Assembly (NCBI RefSeq): GCF_051594765.1
Contig: NZ_JBPPGJ010000025.1
Location: 4,297 to 68,296 of the forward strand
Origin: Paenibacillus_AR sp051594765
GTDB taxonomy: Bacteria; Bacillota; Bacilli; Paenibacillales; NBRC-103111
DNA: 64,000 nucleotides
Reading direction: 5' to 3'
Positions 31,750 through 39,025 of this stretch are shown piece after piece. Below the pieces are notes generated by a model that was not told the DNA's origin, ran no database searches, and worked only from the letters and a program-made list of their open reading frames with translations. A program made the position numbers and the translations under genes. Position 1 is the stretch's first letter, and each line of letters begins with the position of its first letter.

Positions 31750-33243
31750 ATGCCTGCAACCCTTACGGTCGTCGGACTGGGCTCCGGCGACGACAACCAA
31801 CTGACGCTGGGCGTCCTCCGCAAGCTGGAGTCCGCCCAGCGCATCTATCTGCGGACGGCGGAGCATCCCGTCGTCCGCTTCCTCCAGGACCGGGGCCTCG
31901 CCTTCGAGACCTTCGACGGTCTGTACGAGGCCCATGACGACTTCGGGGCGGTGTACGAGGCCATCACCGCCGAGCTGCTCCGCCTGGCGGCGGAGGCGGA
32001 CGGCGGCGACATCGTCTACGCAGTCCCGGGCCACCCCTTCGTGGCCGAGCGCACGACGATGCTCTTGAAGGAGCGCTGCCCGGAGCAGGGAATCGGCTTC
32101 GCAGCATTAGGCGGGGAGAGCTTCCTGGACCAGGCCTTCGCCCGGTTCGGCTTCGACCCGATCGAAGGCTTCCAGCTGCTGGACGCCTCGGATCTGTCTC
32201 CCCGGACCTTGAACCCCCGCCTTCACACCGTCATCGGGCAGGTCTACGACATGTATACGGCCTCTGAGGCCAAGCTGTCGCTCATGGAGCTGTATCCGGA
32301 CGAGCATCCGGTCTGGGTGGGCCATGCCCTGGGCGTGGCGGAAGAGGAGAAGCTGTTGCAGGTTCCCCTCTACGAGCTGGACCGGATCGAGGGCTACGGC
32401 AACCTGTCGCTGATCTACGTTCCCCGGTCGGAGGCAGAGGCTCTGACCAACCGGACCTTCGCCCGCCTGCACGAGATCGTGCAGATTCTGCGCAGCCCCG
32501 GCGGCTGTCCGTGGGACCGGGAGCAGACCCATCAGAGCATCCGCAAGAATCTGATCGAGGAGACCTACGAGGTGCTGGAGACGCTGGATGACGACGATCC
32601 GGACGCCATGCGCGAGGAGCTGGGGGATTTGCTCCTGCAGATCATGCTGCATGCACAGATGGAGGAGGAGGAGGGCAGCTTCACGGTCTTCGACGTGATC
32701 GAAGGGCTGAACGAGAAGCTGATCCGCCGCCATCCCCATGTGTTCGGTACCAGCGGAGCCGAGGATGCGGAGGAAGCGCTGGTCAAGTGGAACGAAGTGA
32801 AGGCCGAGGAGAAGCGCAAGAAGGGGCTGGAGCCGGAGAAGCTTTCGGCGCTCCACGGGGTGCCGCGGGATCTTCCGGGCCTCATGAAGGCCTATAAGCT
32901 GCAGAAGAAAGCCGCCGAGGTGGGCTTTGATTGGGAGAAGATCGAGGACGTCTTCGACAAGGTGGAGGAGGAGCTCCAGGAGCTCCGGGAGGAGCTGGGG
33001 CCGGAGGGCTCGAAGGATCGCCAGCAGGCGGAGCTCGGCGACCTGCTTTTTGCCGTGGTCAACCTGGCCCGGTTCGTCAAGACCGATCCGGAGGAGGCGC
33101 TGGCCCTCACGAACCGGAAATTCGTGCAAAGATTTTCGTATATTGAGGAGCAGGTGCGTTTAAGCGGCAAAAAATTGGAGCAAACTAGTTTACTAGAAAT
33201 GGAAAACTACTGGCAGGAAGCGAAAAAAGTTTTGCAAGACTAG
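31750..33243 (+). CDS. yabN: YabN: tetrapyrrole-methylase-like plus MazG NTP pyrophosphohydrolase
   Basis: A 497-residue fusion. Residues about 1-225 form a SAM-methylase-like domain (T-V-V-G-L-G-S-G-D and P-G-H-P-F-V-A-E). Residues about 250-497 carry two MazG helical modules with E-E-T-Y-E-V-L-E and R-E-E-L-G-D-L-L-L-Q metal-binding glutamates, which hydrolyse non-canonical NTPs. ATG 31750 follows AAAGGTGG. The same two-domain layout and place are found in B. subtilis YabN. Confidence 0.95.
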   Translation: MPATLTVVGLGSGDDNQLTLGVLRKLESAQRIYLRTAEHPVVRFLQDRGLAFETFDGLYEAHDDFGAVYEAITAELLRLAAEADGGDIVYAVPGHPFVAERTTMLLKERCPEQGIGFAALGGESFLDQAFARFGFDPIEGFQLLDASDLSPRTLNPRLHTVIGQVYDMYTASEAKLSLMELYPDEHPVWVGHALGVAEEEKLLQVPLYELDRIEGYGNLSLIYVPRSEAEALTNRTFARLHEIVQILRSPGGCPWDREQTHQSIRKNLIEETYEVLETLDDDDPDAMREELGDLLLQIMLHAQMEEEEGSFTVFDVIEGLNEKLIRRHPHVFGTSGAEDAEEALVKWNEVKAEEKRKKGLEPEKLSALHGVPRDLPGLMKAYKLQKKAAEVGFDWEKIEDVFDKVEEELQELREELGPEGSKDRQQAELGDLLFAVVNLARFVKTDPEEALALTNRKFVQRFSYIEEQVRLSGKKLEQTSLLEMENYWQEAKKVLQD

Positions 33244-33330
33244 GCGCTCCGGCAGGATTTTCCGGGCTGGCAAAGAATACTATCTCATATCGGCTATGGT
33301 GAACCATGATTTCATTTAGGAGGAAGAACG

Positions 33331-33603
33331 ATGAACAAGACAGATTTGATTAATAACATCGCAGAGAAAAGCGGCTTGACCAAGAAGGATGTTGAAACCG
33401 TTCTGAACGGATTCCTGGGAGAAGTAACCGATGCGCTCTCTTCCGGCGACAAAGTTCAACTGATCGGCTTCGGCACCTTCGAAACCCGCAAGCGCAACGG
33501 CCGTACCGGCCGCAACCCGCAGAACGGCACCACCATCTCCATTCCGGAATCCGTGATCCCGGCCTTCAAGGCAGGCAACAAGCTCAAAGAAGCGGTTAAG
33601 TAA
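33331..33603 (+). CDS. hup: HU-type DNA-binding protein
   Basis: The nucleoid-associated HU protein (HBsu), 90 residues. M-N-K-T-D-L-I-N-N-I-A and G-F-G-T-F-E-T-R-K-R-N-G-R-T-G-R-N-P are diagnostic, including the proline at the tip of the DNA-binding arm. Ribosome site TAGGAGG. The stop codon TAA shares its last base with the ATG of yabO. Confidence 0.97.
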   Translation: MNKTDLINNIAEKSGLTKKDVETVLNGFLGEVTDALSSGDKVQLIGFGTFETRKRNGRTGRNPQNGTTISIPESVIPAFKAGNKLKEAVK

Positions 33604-33863
33604 TGAGGCTCGACAAGTTTCTTAAGGTGTCCCGGCTGATTAAGCGTCGGACGGTGGCCCAGGACGTATCCGACCAGGGGCGCGTGATGCTGAACGGCCG
33701 GGAAGCCAAGAAGAGCAGCACTGTGAAGGTGGGGGATGAGCTGTCCATCCGCTTCGGACAGAAGAGCGTGACGGTCCGCGTCGAGAGCATCGCCGAGACC
33801 TCGCGCAAGGATGAAGCCGCCGGCATGTACACGGTGCTGAAGGAAGAAACCCATAGCGATTGA
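33603..33863 (+). CDS. yabO: S4-domain RNA-binding protein RqcP/YabO (Hsp15-like)
   Basis: An 86-residue S4 RNA-binding protein (M-R-L-D-K-F-L-K-V-S-R-L-I-K-R-R-T and V-L-N-G-type R-V-M-L-N-G-R-E). In B. subtilis this protein acts in ribosome-associated quality control with RqcH, helping alanine-tail elongation on stalled 50S complexes. Coupled to hup by a one-base overlap. Confidence 0.93.
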   Translation: MRLDKFLKVSRLIKRRTVAQDVSDQGRVMLNGREAKKSSTVKVGDELSIRFGQKSVTVRVESIAETSRKDEAAGMYTVLKEETHSD

Positions 33864-33873
33864 TGACACCACA

Positions 33874-33908
33874 AGACAGGCCGGACACGCTCCGGACCTG
33901 TCTTTTGC
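33874..33908 (+). terminator. Terminator after hup-yabO
   Basis: AGACAGGCCGGA pairs with TCCGGACCTGTCT (one bulge) followed by TTTG. Confidence 0.75.
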
Positions 33909-34023
33909 TTTGCGGCCGGTTGGTGGCGGAGGCAGGGCAACTCCTCCAGGAAGCAGGAAATGGAGCTGCGGTAGGGAATGTAGTCTTTATTGGATGATGT
34001 TGACAGGAAGGGCAGGAACCGGG

Positions 34024-35196
34024 ATGCAGAAGGAAGGCTTTTTGTCGAGGCTGGCAATCGGGGTACCGCTGCTGCTATTCATCGGGTTTGGATGGCTGGT
34101 GGCCAACTTTTTTCTCTACCTCATGGTCGGACAGAGGTTTTATATCCATCTGACAGAGGTAGCCGCCGCCGTATTGGCGGGATTCGTATTGCTCTGGGTG
34201 ACGGGGGTGGGAAAGCCTGCTGTCCGCCGGCGGCTATTCCTGGCAAGTCTGGCCGTGGGCATCGGTATCGTTACGGTTCACGAGATTCAAGCGGGCTATC
34301 GGCACAGCTTGGCATCAGTCACCGACCAGGTGGATTTGTATGAATACCGGCCGTTCGCGGAGCACACCAAAGCTGTCGTGCTGGGAGAAGCCTCCACGCT
34401 GAAGCTGACGGGAGAGCTGCCCCGCTTGGACGGCGCTACGGCTCTATACCCGCTGTATTCGGCCTTCGCCCAGGCGGTATATCCGGAGAAGGAGTATCTT
34501 CCTTACGGAGGGAATAGCGAGGTTGTCTGCTCCACCACCTCCGAAGCCTATAAGAATCTGTTGTTGGGAAGGGCGGATCTGATTTTTACGGCAGGCCCGT
34601 CGAAGAAGCAGCAGGAGGAAGCAGCGGCCATGGGGAAGGAGCTGGTGCTCACCCCGATCGGGCGGGAGGCCTTCGTGTTCTTCGTGAATGTGCGCAACCC
34701 GGTCCGGAATCTGACGCTGGACCAGATCAAGGGCATCTATTCTGGAGAGATCCGCAGCTGGTCTGGCGTCGGCGGGGAAAAGGAAGCGGTCCGCGCCTTC
34801 CAGCGCCCTGAGGACAGCGGCAGCCAGACCATGCTGCAGAAGCTGATGGAGGGGCGGCCGCTTATGAGTCCGCCCAAGGAGGATGTGGCGAGCGGCATGG
34901 GGGACATTATTTCCCGTTCCGCCGATTACCGGAACTACCGCAATGCTATCGGGTACAGCTTCCTGTTCTACGCCACCGAGATGGTGAAGGAGGGGGAGAT
35001 TCGTCTCCTGGCCGTCAACGGCGTGGAGCCGTCCCGGAGCACCATCCGCAGCGGAACGTACCCGCTGGCCTCGGAGTTCTATGCGGTGAGCCTACGTGAC
35101 CCCGGGAATCCACATGTGAAGGAGTTCACGGATTGGATCCTGTCGCCCCAGGGACAAGTGCTGGTCGAGAAGACCGGCTATATTCCCATCCAATAA
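34024..35196 (+). CDS. PstS-like substrate-binding protein with a three-helix membrane anchor
   Basis: Residues about 100-390 match the PBP2/PstS-like fold (Y-P-L-Y-S-A-F, Y-G-G-N-S-E-V, G-R-A-D-L-I-F, G-R-E-A-F-V-F-F-V-N and L-T-L-D-Q-I-K-G-I-Y-S-G-E). Instead of a lipoprotein signal there are three hydrophobic segments (about 9-34, 43-62, 71-86). The bound ligand may be phosphate, but residues of a phosphate site cannot be confirmed. The start at ATG 34024 (AGGAAC upstream) is likely; earlier in-frame ATGs at 33994 and 33997 exist. No permease genes are next to it. Not part of the B. subtilis order. Confidence 0.75.
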   Translation: MQKEGFLSRLAIGVPLLLFIGFGWLVANFFLYLMVGQRFYIHLTEVAAAVLAGFVLLWVTGVGKPAVRRRLFLASLAVGIGIVTVHEIQAGYRHSLASVTDQVDLYEYRPFAEHTKAVVLGEASTLKLTGELPRLDGATALYPLYSAFAQAVYPEKEYLPYGGNSEVVCSTTSEAYKNLLLGRADLIFTAGPSKKQQEEAAAMGKELVLTPIGREAFVFFVNVRNPVRNLTLDQIKGIYSGEIRSWSGVGGEKEAVRAFQRPEDSGSQTMLQKLMEGRPLMSPPKEDVASGMGDIISRSADYRNYRNAIGYSFLFYATEMVKEGEIRLLAVNGVEPSRSTIRSGTYPLASEFYAVSLRDPGNPHVKEFTDWILSPQGQVLVEKTGYIPIQ

Positions 35197-35204
35197 CCGC
35201 CGGT

Positions 35205-35232
35205 TCTATTTTCGGACTACCCCCCATACCAT
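35205..35232 (+). promoter_or_regulatory. Candidate sigma-E promoter for yabP-yabQ
   Basis: CATACCAT (35225-35232) fits the sigma-E -10 CATACNNT, with TCTATTT (35205-35211) as a partial -35. It lies 23 bases before yabP, a mother-cell gene in B. subtilis. Confidence 0.45.
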
Positions 35233-35255
35233 AGTTGTGAGGAGGGGTACGAGCC

Positions 35256-35543
35256 ATGGTCATGGAACCCAATAAAGTGAAGCGGCAAGAAGTGAAGATG
35301 TTAAACCGCAAGCTGCTGGAGATTTCGGGAGTGCTGAATGTGGAGAGCTTCGACAGCGAGGAGTTTCTGCTCGAAACGGAGATGGGCTTTCTCGCCATCC
35401 GAGGAGTCAACCTGCACATCAAGAACCTGAATCTGGAGCAGGGCCTGGTCGCCATTGAGGGATTGGTGAACGAATTGGCCTACGTGGACGGCGGCGGAGC
35501 AGGCGGCAAATCCAAAGGCTTCTTAGGGAAGCTGTTCAAGTGA
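35256..35543 (+). CDS. yabP: Spore coat/cortex morphogenesis protein YabP
   Basis: YabP is required for sporulation in B. subtilis; the molecular role is unknown. The 95-residue product shows the YabP/YqfC domain (R-K-L-L-E-I-S-G-V-L-N-V-E-S-F-D and L-A-I-R-G-V-N-L-H-I). Ribosome site GAGGAGGGG. It overlaps yabQ by four bases. Confidence 0.92.
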   Translation: MVMEPNKVKRQEVKMLNRKLLEISGVLNVESFDSEEFLLETEMGFLAIRGVNLHIKNLNLEQGLVAIEGLVNELAYVDGGGAGGKSKGFLGKLFK

Positions 35544-36103
35544 GCTTACACGTCCAGATGCTGACGATGGGGCTTATGCTGGCCAGCGGCGTGGGGATCG
35601 GCATTCTATTCGATCTGTACCGCGTGCTGGCGCATGAGCTTCGGTTCCCCCGGTGGCTGATCCCTCTCTTAGACTTAGCCTACTGGGCGGCTGCCACGTT
35701 CGCCGTCTTCCGGGTCCTCCTCTTCAGCAATTTCGGACAGGTCCGCTTCTTCGTCTTCCTGGGCCTGTTCGCCGGCTATACGCTCTACTTCCTGGGGCTT
35801 TCCCGAACCTCTGTCAAGCTGATCCGCTGGATCATCGGGGTGGTGGAGGCGATGGTGCGCTTTTTCGTCAAGGCCTTCCACATCCTTGTCATAACGCCCG
35901 TCATGGCCCTATATAGATGCGTTGTTGTCATTCTAAGGTATAGTACGAAGGTCGCTATTTTCATATGTAAACTTGTGGTACAATTGCTCTATCCTGTGCG
36001 TCTCCTCTTCCGATGGATCGGACGGGCCCTGAAGCCTTATCTGAAGGTGCCGGGGTGGATTCTGAAGCCATGGCGCCGGTTCACCGGCTGGTTGAAGAGA
36101 TAG
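35540..36103 (+). CDS. yabQ: Spore cortex membrane protein YabQ
   Basis: A mother-cell membrane protein needed for cortex formation. The 187-residue sequence has about five hydrophobic segments (near 8-25, 40-62, 68-86, 95-130 and 132-155) and ends in a basic W/R/K-rich tail. GTG 35540 overlaps the yabP stop. Confidence 0.9.
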   Translation: MSLHVQMLTMGLMLASGVGIGILFDLYRVLAHELRFPRWLIPLLDLAYWAAATFAVFRVLLFSNFGQVRFFVFLGLFAGYTLYFLGLSRTSVKLIRWIIGVVEAMVRFFVKAFHILVITPVMALYRCVVVILRYSTKVAIFICKLVVQLLYPVRLLFRWIGRALKPYLKVPGWILKPWRRFTGWLKR

Positions 36104-36135
36104 CGCTATCGTTATGGACAGGGGGATTACCACGA

Positions 36136-36477
36136 ATGGCCAAGCTAGCAGGAGCCGGTATTTCTCCGGTCTCCGAACCCAAATCCAACCGAAGTGGAAG
36201 CCGCAAGCGGATCCGACTGTTGCTCGTCGGCGTGCTGGCTTTAGTGATATGGGCGGCCGGAACGGCCTGGACCCAGATGAAGAATATTCATCTCGGATCG
36301 GAACGTCTCGGTGCTCTCGAGAATAAGATGAACCAAGCACAAGACACGAACGCCAAGCTCAAGCGGGAGATTGAGCGTTTGTCCGACCCGGAATACCGGG
36401 CGGAGCGGATGCGGAAGGACATGCATTTGTCCAAGGAAGGCGAGACGGTATTCGAGGTGCCCCGGTCCAATCCATGA
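36136..36477 (+). CDS. divIC: Septum formation initiator DivIC
   Basis: DivIC forms a division sub-complex with FtsL and DivIB. The 113-residue bitopic protein has a basic cytoplasmic N-terminus, one membrane helix (about 26-45) and an extracytoplasmic coiled coil (about 48-85), then the R-M-R-K-D-M-H-L-S-K-E-G-E segment of the FtsB/DivIC family. Ribosome site AGGGGG. It follows yabQ as in B. subtilis. Confidence 0.94.
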   Translation: MAKLAGAGISPVSEPKSNRSGSRKRIRLLLVGVLALVIWAAGTAWTQMKNIHLGSERLGALENKMNQAQDTNAKLKREIERLSDPEYRAERMRKDMHLSKEGETVFEVPRSNP

Positions 36478-36489
36478 GGGGCTCTTTTG

Positions 36490-36518
36490 TTGACCGTATT
36501 TCAACCTTCGGGTATAAT
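36490..36518 (+). promoter_or_regulatory. Sigma-A promoter for yabR
   Basis: TTGACC (36490-36495) and TATAAT (36513-36518) with 17 bases between, 75 bases before yabR. Confidence 0.85.
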
Positions 36519-36592
36519 TCACATATCCAGTTCTTTTCGTTATGACGGGTGGAGCTTTTGTTTAAACTTTTAAGGGAGGAACAATTACCTTT

Positions 36593-37114
36593 ATGGCAAT
36601 TGAAGTAGGCAGCAAGCTTGAGGGAAAGGTGACAGGCATTACCCATTTCGGAGCATTCGTTGAGCTTCCGGAAGGACAGACGGGCCTTGTTCACATCTCG
36701 GAAATTGCGGACAATTACGTGAAAGATGTAAATGATCACCTGAAGCTGGCCGATAAGGTCATCGTGAAAGTGATCAACGTGGACAAGGACGGGAAAATCG
36801 GCCTTTCTATCAAGCAAGCCGTCGACAAGCCTCCGGGTGAAGAAAACCGGGCTCCCGAACGGCGGAGCTTCCCTCCTCGCGACCGGGGAGAAGGCGGAGA
36901 CCGTGGAGGATTCGGCGGACCGCGCGGTGATCGCGGCGGATTCGGCGGCGGACGGGGTGACCGTGGCGACCGCGGTGGACGTTCCTTCGGACGAACACAA
37001 CCTACCTTCGAAGACAAGGTGTCCAAGTTCTTGAAGGACAGTGAAGAGCGCATGTCTTCCCTGAAGAAGAACACGGAAGGCAAGCGTGGCGGCCGCGGAG
37101 CGCGCCGCGACTAA
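36593..37114 (+). CDS. yabR: S1-domain RNA-binding protein YabR with RGG-rich tail
   Basis: Residues about 1-75 form a single S1 RNA-binding domain (G-S-K-L-E-G-K-V-T-G-I-T-H-F-G-A-F-V-E-L). Residues about 95-135 are an arginine/glycine/aspartate-rich stretch (repeats of R-G-D-R-G-G-F-G-G). A short C-terminal helix and a basic R-G-G end follow. The protein is 173 residues, longer than the B. subtilis homologue because of the RGG tail. Role in RNA binding is inferred from domains. Ribosome site GGGAGG. Confidence 0.9.
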   Translation: MAIEVGSKLEGKVTGITHFGAFVELPEGQTGLVHISEIADNYVKDVNDHLKLADKVIVKVINVDKDGKIGLSIKQAVDKPPGEENRAPERRSFPPRDRGEGGDRGGFGGPRGDRGGFGGGRGDRGDRGGRSFGRTQPTFEDKVSKFLKDSEERMSSLKKNTEGKRGGRGARRD

Positions 37115-37133
37115 TATTCCCTTAACCATGATG

Positions 37134-37162
37134 CCGCCGGTCGTTGAGACCGGCGGTTTTTT
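37134..37162 (+). terminator. Terminator after yabR
   Basis: CCGCCGGTC pairs with GACCGGCGG around GTTGA, followed by six T's. Confidence 0.9.
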
Positions 37163-37240
37163 GCGCGTCATCCAGGTGGATGAAACCTTCAGGCCGCTTC
37201 AGCCGTATAACCTGATAACCCCATAATGGATAGACCCGGA

Positions 37241-37306
37241 GGAGCCTGTCAGCTTGTTTTGTCCTGCCCGAAGCAGGAGCAAATCAGAGCTGTCAGGCTC
37301 CTTTTT
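37241..37306 (+). promoter_or_regulatory. Long leader hairpin with T-run before the antiporter gene
   Basis: GGAGCCTGTCAGCT (37241-37254) pairs with AGCTGTCAGGCTCC (37288-37301) at 13 of 14 positions. An inner TCCTGC/GCAGGA hairpin continues the rod, and TTTTT follows. It is about 95 bases before the antiporter start and behind a separate yabR terminator, so it may be an attenuator. No promoter is obvious in 37163-37240. Confidence 0.6.
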
Positions 37307-37399
37307 GTCTGCGGGGCTAGTCTGGGGAAGGCTGACCCCTGGATCAAGGTCTTTTACCCTAATCGGGGAAGTCTAAGGAAAAGAAGGAGGAATCATCAC

Positions 37400-38551
37400 A
37401 TGCTGATCTACGAGTTGGCCCTTATCCTATTAGCATCCAAGCTGGCGGGAGACTTGAGCGTCAGACTGGGGCAGCCCTCCGTACTGGGCAAGCTGCTGGT
37501 CGGAATTCTCCTGGGTCCATCTGTCCTGGGGCTGGTCACGAACACGGATATCTTAAGAGAAATCAGCCAGATCGGCGTGCTGCTCCTGATGTTCATTGCC
37601 GGTCTGGAGACGGATGCGGGGGAGTTCAAGAAAACCGGTAAAGCCTCCGGGTATGTCGGTCTTGCGGGAATCGCGGTTCCCTTCTCCTTCGGATGGATGG
37701 CGGGTCTGTACCTGGAGCTTCCGCAGCTGCAAGCCGTCTTCCTGGGGCTGCTTCTCTCGGCGACCAGCGTCAGCATCTCCGTCCAGGCGCTGAAGGAAAT
37801 GGGGCGCTTGAAGTCGAAGGAGGGCGCTACCATTCTGGGGGCTGCCGTCATTGATGACGTGTTGGTCATCATTATCCTGGCGTTCGTTATGTCCTTCGCC
37901 GGAGGAGACGTGGAGCTGGGAACCGTCATCCTGAAGAAGCTGGCGTTCTTCGGAGTCGCCATCCTGATTGCCTGGAAGGCTGTGCCGTGGTTCCTTCGGA
38001 AATTCGCGCCGCTCCGGATTACCGAGGCGGTGATCTCCGCAGGGCTGATTCTCTGTTTCCTGTACGCCTACATGGCGGAAGCTGCGGGAGTGGCCGGGAT
38101 TATCGGGGCATATATCGCCGGGGTAGCCATCAGTATGACAGAGCATAAGCACGAAGTGTTCGAAAAAGTAGAGACGATCGGCTACTCCATCTTCGTCCCC
38201 GTCTTCTTCACCTCTATCGGGGTGACCGCTCAATTTATGGGCCTTGCAGGACATCTGCCGCTGATAGCCGGACTGAGCATTCTGGCTGTCGCTACCAAGC
38301 TGGCGGGCTCTGCGGCCGGGGCCCGGCTGGCCGGCTTCCCGGGCAGAGCCTCTTGGGGGATCGGCGCCGCCATGGTATCCCGCGGTGAGGTAGCGTTAAT
38401 CATCGCGGCCATGGGGATGGATGCCGGACTGCTCCGGGAGGACATGTTCGCGGTGCTCGTAGCGGTGGTGCTGATCACGACCATCGTAACCCCACCTATG
38501 ATGAAGGGCTTCTTCAAGGAAAAGGCCTTGCAGGAAAAGGCCACCACTTGA
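37400..38551 (+). CDS. CPA2-family Na+/H+ or K+/H+ antiporter
   Basis: A 383-residue membrane protein with about 11-12 helices. Family features are L-A-L-I-L-L-A-S-K-L-A-G at the N-terminus, L-L-L-M-F-I-A-G-L-E-T-D (the unwound helix region) and the A-A-V-I-D-D-V-L acidic pair expected for proton-coupled exchange. It ends after the membrane domain, without TrkA-type regulatory domains. Ion specificity is not readable. AAGGAGG precedes ATG 37400. It is an insertion relative to B. subtilis, between yabR and the tRNA. Confidence 0.88.
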   Translation: MLIYELALILLASKLAGDLSVRLGQPSVLGKLLVGILLGPSVLGLVTNTDILREISQIGVLLLMFIAGLETDAGEFKKTGKASGYVGLAGIAVPFSFGWMAGLYLELPQLQAVFLGLLLSATSVSISVQALKEMGRLKSKEGATILGAAVIDDVLVIIILAFVMSFAGGDVELGTVILKKLAFFGVAILIAWKAVPWFLRKFAPLRITEAVISAGLILCFLYAYMAEAAGVAGIIGAYIAGVAISMTEHKHEVFEKVETIGYSIFVPVFFTSIGVTAQFMGLAGHLPLIAGLSILAVATKLAGSAAGARLAGFPGRASWGIGAAMVSRGEVALIIAAMGMDAGLLREDMFAVLVAVVLITTIVTPPMMKGFFKEKALQEKATT

Positions 38552-38577
38552 CGGTGACCCCGCCTTTCGGGTATACT
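38548..38577 (+). promoter_or_regulatory. Promoter for tRNA-Met
   Basis: TTGACG (38548-38553) and TATACT (38572-38577), 18-base spacer. The -35 overlaps the antiporter stop codon. Confidence 0.75.
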
Positions 38578-38594
38578 CATGCTTGTTCCACTGC

Positions 38595-38668
38595 GGCGGT
38601 GTAGCTCAGCTGGCTAGAGCATTCGGTTCATACCCGAAAGGTCGGGGGTTCGATTCCCTTCGCCGCTA
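38595..38668 (+). tRNA. tRNA-Met (CAT anticodon), elongator type
   Basis: The 74-base cloverleaf has acceptor GGCGGTG with CGCCGCT, D-arm GCTC/GAGC, anticodon loop TTCATAC within a CGG/CCG stem, T-arm with TTCGATT loop, and discriminator A. The 3' CCA is not encoded. B. subtilis has a tRNA-Met and a tRNA-Glu between yabR and spoIIE; only the Met gene is here. Confidence 0.95.
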
Positions 38669-38685
38669 TATGATTGTTACGCAAG

Positions 38686-38714
38686 AATCCTTGCCATCCG
38701 GCAAGGATTTTTTT
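38686..38714 (+). terminator. Terminator after tRNA-Met
   Basis: AATCCTTGCC pairs with GGCAAGGATT around ATCC, followed by five T's. The region 38715-38918 beyond it shows nothing I can support. Confidence 0.9.
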
Positions 38715-38918
38715 GTTTATTCACCCCACTGTGGCGTTGGCTGCCCCGGTGATCCCGTGATCAGAACGCCGCTCCGTCGACCTGCAACCCGAAGTCGACA
38801 CCATTTCCGCCCCGCCTGCCGTTGAGAAATGCGGATTAGTGCGGAATTCCTCCGGCACCCCCTGCTGGAAACAGGGATGAAAGCTTGCCCGGCTTGGCCC
38901 CTCCGGCATCGTCTTGCA

Positions 38919-38984
38919 TGTCGGAAAGTTTTTGGTGTCTACCACGTGATTATGACAAACTTCCTGATAGATTCCACTTATAAT
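38919..38984 (+). promoter_or_regulatory. Spo0A-type sigma-A promoter for spoIIE
   Basis: ATGACA (38952-38957) and perfect TATAAT (38979-38984) are separated by 21 bases, the unusual spacing known for Spo0A-activated spoIIE and spoIIG promoters. TATGACAAA is 8 of 9 to an inverted 0A box, overlapping the -35; TGTCGGA at 38919-38925 is a weaker upstream box. Confidence 0.75.
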
Positions 38985-39025
38985 AGGGAACACATTACGA
39001 GAATAGAATCTAAGGAATGGAAGGT

